Counted from the stretch's first letter, positions 11,339 to 24,958 are shown. The stretch is DNA of 64,000 nucleotides from Mytilinidion resinicola (GCF_010093595.1 NW_022985468.1:130615-194614); one strand, 5' to 3'. Program-made: numbers and translations. Notes: a model not told the origin generated them from the sequence alone.

Positions 11339-14300
11339 TGCTATAATCTCTGCATCGTCATGTGCTATTCTCAGACCACATGATCTTCCACCTTTCCCAT
11401 CCACATGATTTTTGGTTTTACAGGCGGCATTTATGGAGTGCGTAACGACACACATTCGGCGTCTGCGGGGTCTTCCATTCATGGACCTTTTTTCCTTTAC
11501 AATCATCACATCCGGTGTCCTACATGGCTTGCGCGGGTGGTAGCCTAATGTTTTTGATTTTCTCTATTCTGCGCGTGGTTTTTCTCAAAATCTGCTTTTT
11601 GATACCAACTTTTCAGGGCACAACTGCATGAGCTGCCCATGAGGCTTTACGAGTTTCTTACACTTCTCTTCTTTTTCTTTTCCCGGTTCTCAGAAATCGG
11701 GGAAAGACTTTTGGGGGCATTATACGTCAACCAGGCTCGCGCCACGGTTTCTTGCCTTTTTCACATGCTTCGCCCTCACATTCGATGTTTGGGGGCGTGG
11801 GCTGGCTAGGCTGCGGATTTAATCCGCATTCTTTGTACTATTACTCACACCCAACCTTCTTTCCACGTTGTTGTACTTTTATGGAGCCCCGAACAAAGCG
11901 GAGCCAGGAGCGGTGGCTTGCGATTTGTTTTTATACCCCCGTTGCGCGAGGTTGGAGATGGGGCAATTGGGGAGGGAATGAATAGCATCGATCACATTAC
12001 ATCATATCCAAGTTCCCCCCTCCGTTTAGTAGGGGGTTTGGGTAATTCAAGTACCTAATGTAAAAAAGAAAACGGAATCACGTTCACAAATTACTACTTT
12101 CTACTATGATCCACTGCTGCATGTTGAAACATACTAACCGTCTACTATTCGCTATTATTCTACCGTGGCCTAGCTAGTTACTTTATGAAATACTGACTAA
12201 ACGTCTATACCTTTTTTACTACTCCGATCAGATGATAGTTGCAAACATGGACACCCCTTGGTGGGTTTTATCCTCGCTCAGTCAGCTTCCGCCTGAAGGC
12301 CATCCCTGGGCACGCGTCGGAGGGCGAGAACAAATTCGCACAGGAGTGGAGAACGTCTGGTTTTTGTGGATACCCGCGATCCTACACCATCGGCATTGCC
12401 CGAGGCGAAACTGCAACCTCGCCGTTCTCCAGGAAGAGTTTTCTTTTTTTTTTTCTTCCTTAAACAACGGGCCCTCTCCCCCCCCCGGTACCGTTCCTGC
12501 CGCGGTTGCTCCGTTAACCCGTTTATATTTGTCAGACTTTATCAGGATTTTTTTTCTGGCTGGTTCTGGAGATACGAGAGCAGGATTTTTGGTTGCCGCG
12601 AGCAAGCCAAGTGTGCAAAGAGCGGTAAAGGGAAGTTGGGTTATTGTTGGGGGGAAGGGTGGGATGTGGATTGGATGGGTGGCATACGCATGCCATGGGA
12701 GCGCTTATGCAACGCTTGTGCAAGACGTGCTCGAGCGGACGTGGTTGCGGCGAATGGGATGAGGGGCGGGTTTGCCGCGGCGAATGGGAGGGGTTGGTTG
12801 AGACAATGAGAAACGGGAATAACAATGCGAATCGACGCTCCGGGCGTGTATTGGAGGGGAGGGAGGGAGGTTTCTTTCTTCGGGGTGATTGGATGGCTGG
12901 GCGGACAAAGCGAGGTTTACCTAGGTACCCGACTAGGGAGGAGCACAAAGGGGGATTGGGAAGGGAGAATGCCGGAAGGGGAGAGCGGTTCTTTGCTCCC
13001 GCGGCATTCTCGCGGTGCTGGAGTGAGGCTTTGGAGGTAGCGAGAGGCTAGAGGTGTCGATCGCAGGGTCCAGTGCGGCCGGATGGCTAAACGGACATGA
13101 TGCGCGACGGTGATCGACTGACAGCAGCAGGCCGGTAGGTGCGAATTGATTCAGCATGTTATGCAGCCTTATGACTCAGATCGCTGGCCCAAGGGTGGTG
13201 ACTGGCGATAGCAACAAGACGGAATGCTGGGGTCGATTGGTGTCAGTGAGGGTGTTGAGTATTGACTCGTCACTTGTTTGGAGCTCAACAGCGACGTTGA
13301 CTGTTGACTGGCGGGGGAGCCGCTAGGGGTAGAGATTCTCCGTGGTGCGATAGGGATCATATCAGCAACGTAGATGCAGTGGTACTCTGATACTGCTGCC
13401 CCTTTTGTGGCGGTAATTCGTCAGTGATGGGTGAGTCGGTGACACTATTCACATGAGCGCCACCGCATCCTCGTCTCGGATCGCGCGACGAATTGGGAGC
13501 ATGCCATAGTAGAACAGCTGAGACGATCCGATATCTGCTGACCCGACGGGCCATCTCGTCGCTGTCGCCTTGCCCGTTGCTCGCGCCTCGCGGTCTGCCT
13601 GCAGAGCTGTGGTACTTCCTTTACCCCAGCCCGGGCTGATCTGGGGTATCTCAGCGCCAATCTATCAATATCGCGCGGGGAGGCCCGTGTGCCTCCTGCT
13701 CATCACTCATCGGGCATGCTAAAATAAACGTCCAGTGATAACCATCACGATACCCCCAACCGCGGTGGGCTGAGCGGCGAGCTGCACCGCCGCCAGGCAA
13801 CGACGGTGACCGCTTGAGCTGATGAATGACAGCGCTGGACGGACGGAGGTTCGCTCAGGGAGGGCGATGCGCTGGCCTCGCTGGCCTGGCTAGCCGCTGC
13901 GGAGAGGTCATCTGCTCGCGGGTGTGCTGGGGTGCGATGTGAGCTGGCGGCGTGGCGCAGGCAGGGCGTTGAATGCTGCATCCAGGGCGCCGTGAGGCTG
14001 ATGCAGGTGATGCCGGCAGTGAGGTCCGCGCCGCTCGGGACAGCCGCGAGGGGCTCCCGTTGCGGTTGTTGATGCTCCAGCACCGCGATGCTTTTCGAAG
14101 TCACGATGTTTGTGACGAGAAGCAAGCGAGTTGTTGGCTCTCGGCAAGCACGAGCACAGCCATTCGATCTCAGGATTTGGCTTTTCCAAATCCTCCGACG
14201 CCTCGCGCTTCCCCGCGACCACTCTCCTGCTCCGTCACAGCGCCAGCCAATTCCTCGCCCTCTCGTCACCTCCCATCGTCACATCACCCCTCATGCCGCG

Positions 14301-17300
14301 CGCTGCCGGCCCCCATTCGCCGCCTCCTCCCATGCCGCCGTGTGCGGATGCCGCGAAAGCCTCGCCCCAAACGCCCAGTTCGCCCTTCGTGGGGGTTGCG
14401 TCGCCAGCCCGACGTCAGGTGCTCAGCACTGCATGCCTCCGTGGTCCGCGACGCGCCGCCTGCTGTCACGATAGGCCAGCCGCCGCTGCGAACGCGATGC
14501 GGTGCACGCTGCAGCGACGATCGCAGCGCTGATTGTGGTTGCTGATGCGGCTTCCGCGGTCACGGATCCGGACGAGTTGCATGCGCCGCCATGCAGGCAG
14601 TCCGTGGCCAGCCAGCCAGCTCATTTCGGACGACCCGTGGCCGTGGGTTGTCAATATCAACAACGCGTTGGCCTTGTCTGGCTCACGCGGGACTATCACG
14701 TCAGGCAGCCAGTCGGCCAGTACGTGGAGATTTGACTATCTGACAGGCTGAGGGCCGTTGCGGAGCCGGGACGGGACTGCTGAGGGGAGGGCCGGAGATT
14801 TAACTCATTGGAGGAAGATGACGAGACGCTGGAGGGAGATGACCTCGCGGCGATGCGTTGTCCTGAGACACGGTGGAGCGTGTCTGGGGTTTCTCCGCCT
14901 GAGGACACCATCTTGCACCCCGAGAACACGGATGCGGTCAGACTGCTGCATCAGGAAGTGCGTGGAGGGCGGACGCTACCCAGGACGATGTATTGGTGAG
15001 ATGGCGCTTGGCTATTGCTAATGTTACAGTAAACAAGCAAGGAGATGGATGCGCGCGTTTGTTGACTTCCGATAATAGCTGTAAGATATGCTACAGATAT
15101 GGATGACATATAGCAAGCTTTGAATACTGAGTCTGATATGTTCGCAGGTCAGTCGCTTCTATCACTTGTTAGTGGGTATGCTTTCTATTTTCACATCAAC
15201 TCGAACTCTTCACGGCTAAGCAGTCTCTGCTATCAAAAAGTTCAAAATTATGCTTTCTCTATATGCTCGAATTTTCCTTGATGCTCAACTGTCATACGTT
15301 TGGTATGATGCTCTGCCCTTGTAAAAACCCTCACTGTTAAAACTTCCTTGAGCGTCATCCGATCACAAGTTTAGGCAGAAAGAAAAGGGGCGTTGGTTCT
15401 TAGAGCTTTTTCGCTCCTCATATCCATAATACCATCATTACCAACACTTCTCATCCGGATCTTTTGATACTCACGAAAGTGAATAACCAGTTTAGACGCC
15501 GAATCACTCAATACTTCTTGGGCGCCGACAAGAATGCACCTTCCCGCCAGCATGAGCCTACGCAACTTAAGATCAAGCACTAGAGCTACAATTGATCTTC
15601 TAGGAGATTCCCTACACAATGCAGTCTCGACGTTAGATTAGACTCCTGCTCCATACGCGTCCGTCATCTGACTACCGCGCCTGCTATTGACACGACACTG
15701 CCAATAACATCCCCTCGGAGCATCCTTCCGCCTGTCTCGTCTGCAGACAACGAGCTTTTCATTACGTGAAAGCACGTGAAAGCAGGAGATCAGCACAAGC
15801 AAGGTCCCGTGAACGAGGCTGCATAAACGAGGCTGATTACGCCAGGCCTCGACTTCGGAGAGCTTCCTCACACCCCCGCTGTACACAAAGTAGCAACAGC
15901 TCCCACTAACCACCATCAGGAGCAAGGTTGATGCTCGCATAAAGGTCGCCTAACCGGAGACCTATCCGAAATCCACGCATTGCCAAAAGCTCTAACGACG
16001 GATCAGCGAAGCGACTAGCGCTAGTGCTTCCCGCAGTCTCAGGTTCGCCGTTATGCTAACGTCTAGCACATGCAGAGACGAGTTCGGTTGCTATTCAAGG
16101 CAGTTCGTGAGAGGAGATCAGCTGCGATTCTCAGATCCGGCGAACAAGTAGTGCACTTGCTAATTTTCTGTTTTGCGAACTCTGACGTATTGAAGTTGCT
16201 TTGCGGGGAATGTCGCCTAATTAGCTCTCTCCTCGACAATTCAAGAGAAGAGCAAGGAACGAGTTCGTGTATTGTACTAAGACGACCAGAGCTGTCTCAA
16301 GCCATGTGTCGGTTCGCGAGCGTATCAGATAGCATTTACCACCATCCTTCGCTTTTGCGGAAGATGATCCACCAAACAAGCGCCTGCCACGGTTCCCCCA
16401 CGGGTATTTCGTGGTCTTGAGGTAGGCGGCTCGATCTCGCATCCGCTAGATGAAGCATGCCATCCAATCATTTGTGCACGCGACGCACCACCTAACAAAG
16501 TCCAATCTCCAATTTGCACAGGAAGGCCTTGTTCAGGATCTCAACCCTTGTCCAGAGCAAGACAACGAGGCTGGAAACTAACGGAGGAGCTCCTCTGCAC
16601 GAGACGCGTTCCAGAAGGATTGCTGCAGTTTGGATCCCTCCCGGGAAATTAAGCTGTCTGCCCGTTGTGGACCGTTGTGCCTACGTCATGAAGAGGTTTC
16701 TCCCCCGCAAAGCGTCTAGATGCCCTGTCGCCTGAGTCTGACATGTGCAAGCGTGCCTCAGGAGCTAGTGCAGATCCCGTAACTCTAGCGAGATTCGGCA
16801 GACTTCGATCTACCGGCTTCCATCTGTCTTGCCTCGGCGCGATTCTCGGCCCGTCGTGAACGATGCATTGCCGATGGGTTCGGAGCACTGCCGGCATGGA
16901 CACGGATGAGGAATTTGACTTCGAGATGGATTCTCAGCTGCCATGGGGAGGCTGGCTCTAACATGTGGAGATGACAGGCTCGCTCGAATCTTGATGTGGT
17001 CGGCCGAAGGAAAGCAACGGCATTGAGACATCGCCATGGGAAGCATGTGGTGATAGCTTCACCGTTCAGCGGAGCAACGTCCCAACAGAGGAGGTGTAGC
17101 TGCATACTCTGTGAGTCGCATCACGCTACCACTTCGTCCGTTTCAGGTCCCGTAGCTTCCCTTCCACGTCGCATCGCGACTCGTTTTCTCCTTGTGAGCA
17201 TCAACAATGCTTGCAAGCACACGTCTTTCCCCGTCTTTCTCCACCGCACACGGCCGCGTCGTGTTGCTGTCGTGTCTCCAAATTTCCGCATCGGTCAATC

Positions 17301-20300
17301 GAGCAAGCTCAAGCGCCGGCACAACTCCACCGCCAATCCGCCGCGCGAATTTCTGGCATGCCTGCATCCGGCTTCGCGCCGCTGCTTTACGGAGAAACAT
17401 TGCTGTAACAAGAGCCCGGCGAGGTGAGCTTTGCTTGACTCAATTTTGAGTTCGCGCGGCGTCGCGGGGAACAACGTTGAGCTTCCTGCGCAGGGATGCG
17501 CGAAGCTGAGGAGAGTCAGCTGTCGCGGTTCGAGGTGGCTGCGACGGCGGCCGGAGGAAAGGCCGGTGAAGGGGGGCGTTTCTGCCAGGGTGCTCCTTTA
17601 CCCCGGATCTACGGGGCGCCCACGTTGTTGACGATGGGCGTTTGTAGTCATGGTAGCCGAGGGATGGGTGTAGGGCTGATGCTTGGGAAGAGTGTGTCAG
17701 TTCTCGACTGCAACATGGGATTGATTGGGTATTGGATAAGGATGACCGCTGCTCAGTACTGCACCACGCGGACTGCAGAGTTTGAGCATCTTCAAAGTGG
17801 CACCTGAGCCTTTTGCATCCGCCAGAAGAAGCTTCTTCGGGCCGGTGGCAGAAGTTGGGCACCGATCTCGACGTATCGTGTGATGCTCGAACCTGGGATT
17901 CGCGGTCGTGCGTGTGACGTTTACTGGGGGGTTTTTCTGACGCAGATCATGAGCCGGCACATGCAGGAACGAACGGCGAAGCACACAGCACAGCACGCGG
18001 CTCTGTTGAGCCGGAGACTGGGATCGGGATGTGTGGTATGAATCTTCCGGAACTGGCAACAAAGGGACATGGTCGAGCATGGCTGCGGCTTTCGATGTCG
18101 GTGTCACTTTTCCTTACCTCAGCTCTTGTAATATTCACGCGACTAGAGCTCCATTTCACATGGCAAACTGTCCGTCTGCCGCTTTTTGATCCGGCCTAGA
18201 GTGGGACCGTTGGCCACCGGCGTGGCATCCACGTGTGTGTGGAGTCAGCAGTCGATGGTACCCTAAAGATCGGTTTCCCCGACGGCACAGCAGCGAAGGC
18301 GGCGAAGATGAGAGTTTCAGCTTCGATGGTATGCTGACGCGCCATCGCAGGAGCTGATGCGTTACCGCAGTCGTCAACGCATCCGCCGATGGATCTAGAT
18401 ACCGTGATCCGACATTTAGGCGGATGGGTTTGCTGATCCCATCCTTGAAAGTAAGTGGATAAATCCCGCTTCTGATTGGAGGAATTTCGATTTACCTTCC
18501 TGCTTCGTGCCCCTGCTCCGTGGCTCCACGTTTTTCAGGGGTGTTGTTCTGGAAAATTCGGAGGCGCGCACTAAGCATTAGGTGATTCTGTTAAGGTATG
18601 AATGCGGCGTGCGATAAGGAACATGGCGGATGCGTATTTCTATGAGGAAAAACCGTCATGGTCTGTGTACTATTCTTGGTTTTCTTGCAAATAGTCATTT
18701 GATGTCTCTATTACTGTTTTATGCGTCACCTCTTTCGCCATTCGATCTCTCGCGTACGTAAACCACCATGTCAAAGATATTGAAGTCTGGATGATGAGGG
18801 TAGATGCCGAGATCCATTTATCCATTTTGCCGGACCAATTTTGTTACTCACGATCGAAACACAGAAATTGGTCCGTCAGACCCGAATCGAGATTCACGTT
18901 GAGGTACATCGCTGTAAGTACCATGCCGCGGAACAATTACGACGGAACAGGTTTAGAAGGACCCTGGCGGCTACCGTAGATTCTCTAGTGCTTCATCGTA
19001 CCGTGGTTGCTCTGGTCCACTAGGGCTCATTCCGACTCGGGAGCCAACAAATCAGAAGGTCTGTGAGCTTGAATGGGTACTTCGACTGCCACTCACGCAA
19101 ATCTGCGGTCATAAGAACAGAGGGAGTAGAGCGGAGTAGAGCGGAATGGAGCGGAATTGTATGGCGTCCTCTATCTGATCTCTTTCCGTCCCAGTCGAAG
19201 ACAGCATGTGAATTTCGGCAGTCAAGGCTCTTCGCCATCGTTACTATCAACTGTTCTTCTTTCTAGCCTCTAAGCATCATCTAGATCCTTATTGTATAAG
19301 TCCATGATCTTTCCTACCACCGCTTGAGAGTTCCAACGCATTAACATAACTCAGGAAAAGCAAATCTCACTTCCAATCTGCTCACACTTTGCTAACGCTA
19401 TCTGGCGCGGCCCCCCGAGTTTACTAATTGCCAAATGTTGAACTTGTGTCTAATTCAAATTTTCGAAAACACCATGAGGCACTCAGGCAGCGGTGACCGA
19501 GGTACCTACGGGTATTTGTACATACTAAGATCTTCGCCGGCGTCAAAAGCAAGCTCATTTTGCTGCTACTTAGAGTCAAAGAACTAAACTTGCCAGAATA
19601 TGGGTAGCTTAGCTGCAGCCTCGAAGACCGTCCTGACACGAGATGAATCACGTGCAAGCGTAGTTTCGAGATATAAGACTTCATCCTCGAGCTCACAAAT
19701 TTTGATCGTGAGAGTTCGTCTAGCAGTAGTAACATGCCCGCGCCGCCACCATGATGTCTGGTGGTTGCTTGAGGTACTATGACGGGGTCTTCAACATCCA
19801 TACTCTCACTAATCAATGTCCGGAGAATCAGCGGATGGACCTGACCGAGTTGTGGGGTCTTCCATCATTCTCCAACATGATGAACATCTTAATCGCTGAA
19901 ATAGGATGAATGTCGTTTCTTTCGCAATTGGTGCGTCGGGCCACCAACGAAACGGTAGAAGCGTTTAGGCCCGGTCCAACCTACGTTATTTTCACTCTTA
20001 CGTCTTAACTATAGGAAATCCTAATAATTCGACAATAAATCTCAGACAGTAGCAAGCAGGACTCAAGGCGCTGTATAGGTAGAGCAGGGAGACGACGGCT
20101 CTTATACAAAAAGAGAAACATAACCTGGGTCCTGGATTTCGAGCGCAACTTCCGCACAGAGGAGTAACAAAGGCATACTGAGCGCTATAGGAGCATGTGG
20201 TGATTTCAACGCTGTCTCCTTTTACAAGAGGAATACCCGGGGAGGAAAATTGGGCCCGTAATCGATGTCATAACATCGCACCGCCTTGCTACATAGCGAA

Positions 20301-20444
20301 GAAAAACACCAAGAGTTTCTACGTTTGTAACTTGTACAAAGTGTCCTGAGGTTCGAATGGAAGCTTTAGGATCTTCGAGAATCCTATAGTAGATTTTTAT
20401 GCTCCTGTAGCTACCTTTTCCGACGTCAACGGTGCTTCTTCCCG
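11339..20444. other. 9-kb gene-free region
   Basis: Downstream of the Mks1-like gene I find no convincing gene. Frames such as 12232-12762, 13973-14545 (+) and 19424-19816 (-) lack recognisable domains, usable starts or splice structure. Composition shifts from G/C-rich (12.3-14.9 kb) to more A/T-rich (15-16 kb). A T-rich tract lies near 12.44-12.46 kb and a 10-bp tandem repeat at 19.12 kb. Unrecognised short or orphan genes cannot be excluded. Confidence 0.5.
19123..19152. repeat. 10-bp tandem repeat, 3 copies
   Basis: Two perfect copies of GGAGTAGAGC are followed by a variant, GGAATGGAGC, and a partial fourth unit. Minor minisatellite-like tract. Confidence 0.75.
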
Positions 20445-22109
20445 TCACGGCGGAGCAACTTGCTCAGCATCTTCTTTTCGGTTTCCAACTCTCCACCGCA
20501 TCCCTCTCTTCATTTCCACAAAGTATAGAAGAGCAGAAATCGCGGCCGAGCCCCCGAAGATAGTGAAAGACCACCCAAAGCCAATTCCATCGATCATATA
20601 TTGGATTACCCCAGTCGCTAAGGCCGCCATGATACATCTAACTAAATTGAATGATGCTTGTGCCGTTGCCGGTGCCTCGTGGTTGATGTCAACCAGGAGA
20701 GTGTTGTTGTACTAAAATGCATCGACTCAGAAACCCGTTTCAGGATCAGGAGGGGAGAATATCACTTACATTGAAACATGTCTGAATGCCGAGTCCAGTC
20801 AAGAATTGGAGAATCATAGGAATGGAGAGATGCTGTAGTCATCAACTCAACTCCGGCTCAGCTAACATGTTGAACAGAAGCACTTACGGCGTGGTAGTGA
20901 ACGGCCCAACCGTATCCAATCATGGAAAACGTTGCAAGGAACGTCGGTACGAAAATGCTTCTCATCCTGGCTTCTTCAATAGGGAACCTGGACAAATCAT
21001 CCCCGCAAGCCATGCTTACTGGCCACAATCCGGTAGTCCCGGTCGATCAACTTCCCGGACATGAGAGTTGATACAAGACAACTAGCGCCGTAAGGAAGGT
21101 AAATCAAACCAGCTTCTATGTCATTCAGGTTGTAGATATATATTAATGTCGTCGAGAGAGATGCATGCGAGGCACAGAATATCATGTAAAGAATACTACC
21201 AGCCGTAATGCTTACAGCCGTATCCAGACGAGAAAGAACAACCAACGTCTTGAGCGGATTGGGAAATCCCTTTTTCTTGTAAATGATGGTGGAGGGCTCA
21301 GGCGATTCTTTTTTCCATGGTCGCATGACGTTCGGAATAAGCGGCCTTGACCATTTCGAAGGCGCATTCGAACCGTTCCCGACGACGGATCGAGCTGTTT
21401 CTGGAAGGGTGAGAACTATCAACACAAGGACAATAGCTGACATGATTGACAACAGCTAGGATATCCAACGCCAACCTGCTCGGTATGCGAGGACGCCTCC
21501 AAGAAGGGGTCCGAAGCTGGGAGCCGTCGTAATGCTACTTCCTTTAGCGGTCAAACCCTTGAATTAGCAGGAGATAGCTCACCCAAATGAGAGAGCTCCT
21601 ACGAAGGCACCTCGCTCTGCCGGAGTCGCGATGTCTGCAATAACGCCATACGCAACCGAAAAGGTGCCTGGTTCTCAGAAACCGTGCGTATCCCTAATGT
21701 CAAGCGATTCCTCACCTGAAATCCCAGCACTCTGGAGCATTCGCAACAGGAGAAGCGCAACGAAAGACTTCTGAAGCGCGATTCCTACATTTGCACAAAA
21801 ATATAGGGAAAGCGTGACCAGGTAGACCGGCCGTCTCCCAAACATTTCGGAAGCATCTCCAGCTATAGACGGGGCCACGCCAGATATAGCGAGATATGAA
21901 GTCACTGTGAAGTTAATGCGCGCAATTGATGTCTGCAGATCTTCCGCTAAAATCGACAAAACTGGGTAGTAAATGAAACTGCTCAGCGTTGAGAACCAGC
22001 CTGCTCCGGCGTTTAAGGCGACAATATACCATCGCTGGCTTTTCGAAAAGACGGCGAATTGGCCTGTGGCTGGCGCTGAAGAGGATTCTGCTGTCGGTGC
22101 TGCCGGCAT
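20445..22109 (-). pseudogene. Broken MFS drug:H+ antiporter (DHA1, Qdr/Aqr-like)
   Basis: From ATG 22109 the frame encodes a DHA1-type transporter: a soluble start, helix 1 beginning RWYIVALNAGAGWFSTLSS, the loop MFGRRPVYLVTLS, LQSAGISG, then LAYRAGWRW and LPETARS after the sixth helix. The C-terminal helices end at TGA 20445-20447. Several good introns remain. Two lesions break it. A TAG on the coding strand at 21458-21456 falls where the family has the aromatic/Trp of a WIFW-like motif. A net frameshift near 21001-21006, just after RDYRIVASKHGL, also appears to have lost a few codons. No alternative splice I tried removes either. Such proteins export drugs or organic acids across the plasma membrane. 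The TAG is explained by one CpA to TpA change on the opposite strand, compatible with RIP but not proof of it. Confidence 0.8.
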
Positions 22110-22764
22110 TGTGTTAAAGGTGAATTGAAATGCTCAAAGAGAGGATTCACTGTCATGGCTCATGACCGTTCCAAGTAAAGGGCAAACGGGAGTCTCCGTC
22201 TTGCGGCTCAACTCAACGTGGGGAGTCAGAGAAGCAATCAGGTGATTGAATCGCAGTGACAATGATTTGACTCACGGACAAGTTGCGTGGTGCGGATAGA
22301 CGGTGTTTCATCACACTGCGTTTGTGAGGACTCGATAGGCAAACAGCGATTAGAAAAGGTTGCATTGCTATGCTATAGAAGTTGTAATATAAAGAAAAAA
22401 AGGGATAAAGGCGCAGCAGCCTAATATAGGTTGCTGGCGCGCCCACGTAATAGGCACGTGCTCCACGTGCCTGTCTTATAACTACAAGTAAATGCCGCTT
22501 TAGGAACAAAGGAAAAGGCCGTCCAAGGGCTGGCTGACAGCGTTGCACACATGCCGACCCAACCTCGCTTTTCTCCCGCAAATGGGCGTTCCGTGCTCAA
22601 GGTCGATTGGTATATTCCGTGCACATTAGAAGTCGCTGACGACGATAGCTCAGTCTGATGACTCTCACCAGTCACAGCGTTGAAAAGTCCAATATCTACT
22701 CAAATCCCTTCCTCATCCTTTGTCTCAGCTTCACGCTATTCCGGCTTTGTAGCTACCTTCAACC
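22110..22764. promoter_or_regulatory. Divergent intergenic region
   Basis: This 655-bp gap separates the divergently oriented broken transporter and the fructosamine-kinase-family gene and must have carried both promoters. A palindrome-like CACGTGCTCCACGTG occurs at about 22455-22470, giving two CACGTG (E-box) cores. No gene is visible. Confidence 0.4.
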
Positions 22765-24123
22765 ATGTCCACGAATCCGGCCGACGCATATGCTGAAAAG
22801 CTGAGACGCGAACAAGAAGCGAACCTAATCATAATCGAGCGTCTGGATGACAACGTTCTGGCAAGTGAGTGTCAATTCCGTCAAACCACGCCGACAGCGC
22901 TGAATCTTGCAGAGTTACCAGAAGGAGTGGAGGTGGTCTCTGTGGTTCCTTCCGGGGCAAGTGCGTGGTGTAAGACGTTCCGGATCGACGCGAGGCTGAA
23001 GAACGGCGAGATCAAACCTTACTTTATGAAGGTAAGACTTCACTTGTTTGACTTGACTCTTTGGCCTTTGCTAACATGTTAATTCAGTATGAATCTGGCG
23101 AGCCTGGCCGACGTATGATGGAAGGCGCATTCCACTCCGACTCGGTCTACTCCTCCTACGCCCCAGACAACATGCCGACACCGGTTGGATTTGGCGAGTT
23201 CAAAGAAGAGCCCGACACGTGGTTCTACGTCAGCGAGTTCCACGATATGGTGGACAAGCTACCGGATGCTAGGGACTTGATCAACATTGTCGCCAAAGTC
23301 CACCGGGCTAGCATGGGAAAGTCACCAACCGGCAAATTCGGCTTCGCCGTGCCCACATATCTTGCCAACATCCCAAACGATAACACCTGGCAGGACACGT
23401 GGGAGATATGGTTCACGCAGGCCATGCAGTCTATGTATGCATTTGAGAAGCAGACACAAGGTGTAGACGAAGAACTGGACAGCCTCTTCGATGGCCTCTG
23501 CAAGAAGGTCATCCCGAGGCTTCTTCGGCCTCTAGAAACAGGTGGACGCTCTATCGAGCCTTGCCTAGTCCACTCCGATCTATGGCCTGGCAACTGCATG
23601 TTGGACGCAGACACTGGAGAGATCATGGTGTTCGACTCCTGTGCATTTTGGGGTCATAACGAGGCAGATCTAGGCCCCTGGCGGGCGCCGCGATATCGGC
23701 TTGGGAGACCTTATCTCAAGCAATATCAAAAAGTCATGGGAATGTCGGAGCCACATGCTGACTGGGACGACCGCAACGCCTTATACGCTTTGTGAGTACT
23801 GGGAATGCGCACGGCTTAACCACGCTAATCGCTCTCCAGGCGCTATGATTTTCTGGTCTCTGCCCTCTATCCCAATGAGACCAAGTTTCGCGAGATGTCT
23901 GTTGTCTACTCATCTGGTAAATAGCCATATACTAATTTAGCACAGGGCAAGAAGAGAGATGAGGGCGCTTGTAGAAAAGTTCCCTGATGGGCTGCAGGAA
24001 GAAGCCAAGCCAGTTGAGAACGAGTATTATGATCAGTTAAACGCTGCAAAGCACTCCGGACAAATGGAACTAGACCCTGAGAATAATGCTGGTAAGATTG
24101 GTAGCATTTTCATCCGGGACTAG
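22765..24123 (+). CDS. Fructosamine/ketosamine-3-kinase family protein
   Basis: Model join(22765..22864,22913..23031,23088..23791,23840..23896,23946..24123) closes phase and gives 385 aa. All four introns are GT-AG and 48-56 nt. The protein has the fold of the fructosamine-kinase/aminoglycoside-phosphotransferase superfamily: ELPEG-type N-terminus, the catalytic loop LVHSDLWPGN at about 233-242 (HxD with Asn), the metal-binding FDSCAFWGHNE from about 255, and the family's SMGKSPTGKFGF and RLLRPLETGGRSI segments. Family members phosphorylate fructosamines on glycated proteins, but many fungal members are uncharacterised, so the substrate is unknown. A dead half-copy lies directly downstream in the same orientation, pointing to tandem duplication. 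Confidence 0.88.
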
Positions 24124-24301
24124 AGCCAGGGGAAGGTTGATGTTGTTTCGTAGCACTTCCATCTGCTGCTGAAATTGTAGCTGCACAGGGCCATGGATTA
24201 CGCATCTGGAATGAGACCGGGTAAATTGAATCTAGACAGGACGCCTCAAGTATGACTCATCGGGTTCTCAAAACATGTTTAGCATTAATTTACTCTACCA
24301 C

Positions 24302-24958
24302 AGATTTTGCAAGGAAACTTGCGAAATCGCATGAAAAGGTCAACTCGCCAAACGATTTATTCGGTTTCCACATCACGACGTATAATCGGAATCTTCCGTA
24401 AGACTTTACTTGGACAAAGTCGTGGGAAGAGTTCTTTTACAACGAAAACCGACAAATGCTAGCCATAGAGAAAGAAACGAGAGGACCGAGCGAAGAGCTC
24501 CAGGGGCTTTCAAAGGCTTTGCCGGGGAAGGTGCTCCCTAGACTGTTGCGTCCATTAGAAACACAAGGTAGAACGATTAGGCTCAGCCTTCTCCATAGAG
24601 ACCTGTGGATCGGTAACGTTGCCACTAATAAGGCAATCGGCAAACCCGCTATTTTAGACTAGTCAGCCTACTATGGCCACCATGAATGCGAGGTTTGCCT
24701 TTTGTCAAGCAGGCTGGTTTTCATTGCTTAACCTTTCAGATGAACTGGGCCCATTGCGGTCAATGAACAACCAATGGAGTAGAGACTGCATTGAGACATA
24801 CCAAAAGTACATGCTGAAGGATGCACCCGTGGAAGGCTAGGCGTCTCGTCATGCGTTGTATGCCCTGTGCACCACTCCACCTTTCTTCTACGCCTTTCAT
24901 ACGACTGAATTTCGGCAGTCGCAATCTTATACTCGATTCAACCCTATATCCAAAGAAT
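24302..24958 (+). pseudogene. Decayed second fructosamine-kinase copy
   Basis: Only the C-terminal half is left. Recognisable pieces are FGFHITTYNRNLP, SWEEFF, VLPRLLRPLETQGRTI, the catalytic loop LLHRDLWIGN, SAYYGHHE, and SRHALYAL near the end, all parallel to the intact gene 1.5 kb upstream. The frame is broken by TAA directly after RNLP (where CAA is expected), by TAG before SAYYGHHE, by TAG before ASRH, and by an unresolvable splice phase at about 24.69-24.74 kb. No start codon or N-terminal half is found. The divergence from the intact copy is large, so the duplication is not recent, or the copy came from another member of the family. Confidence 0.8.
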
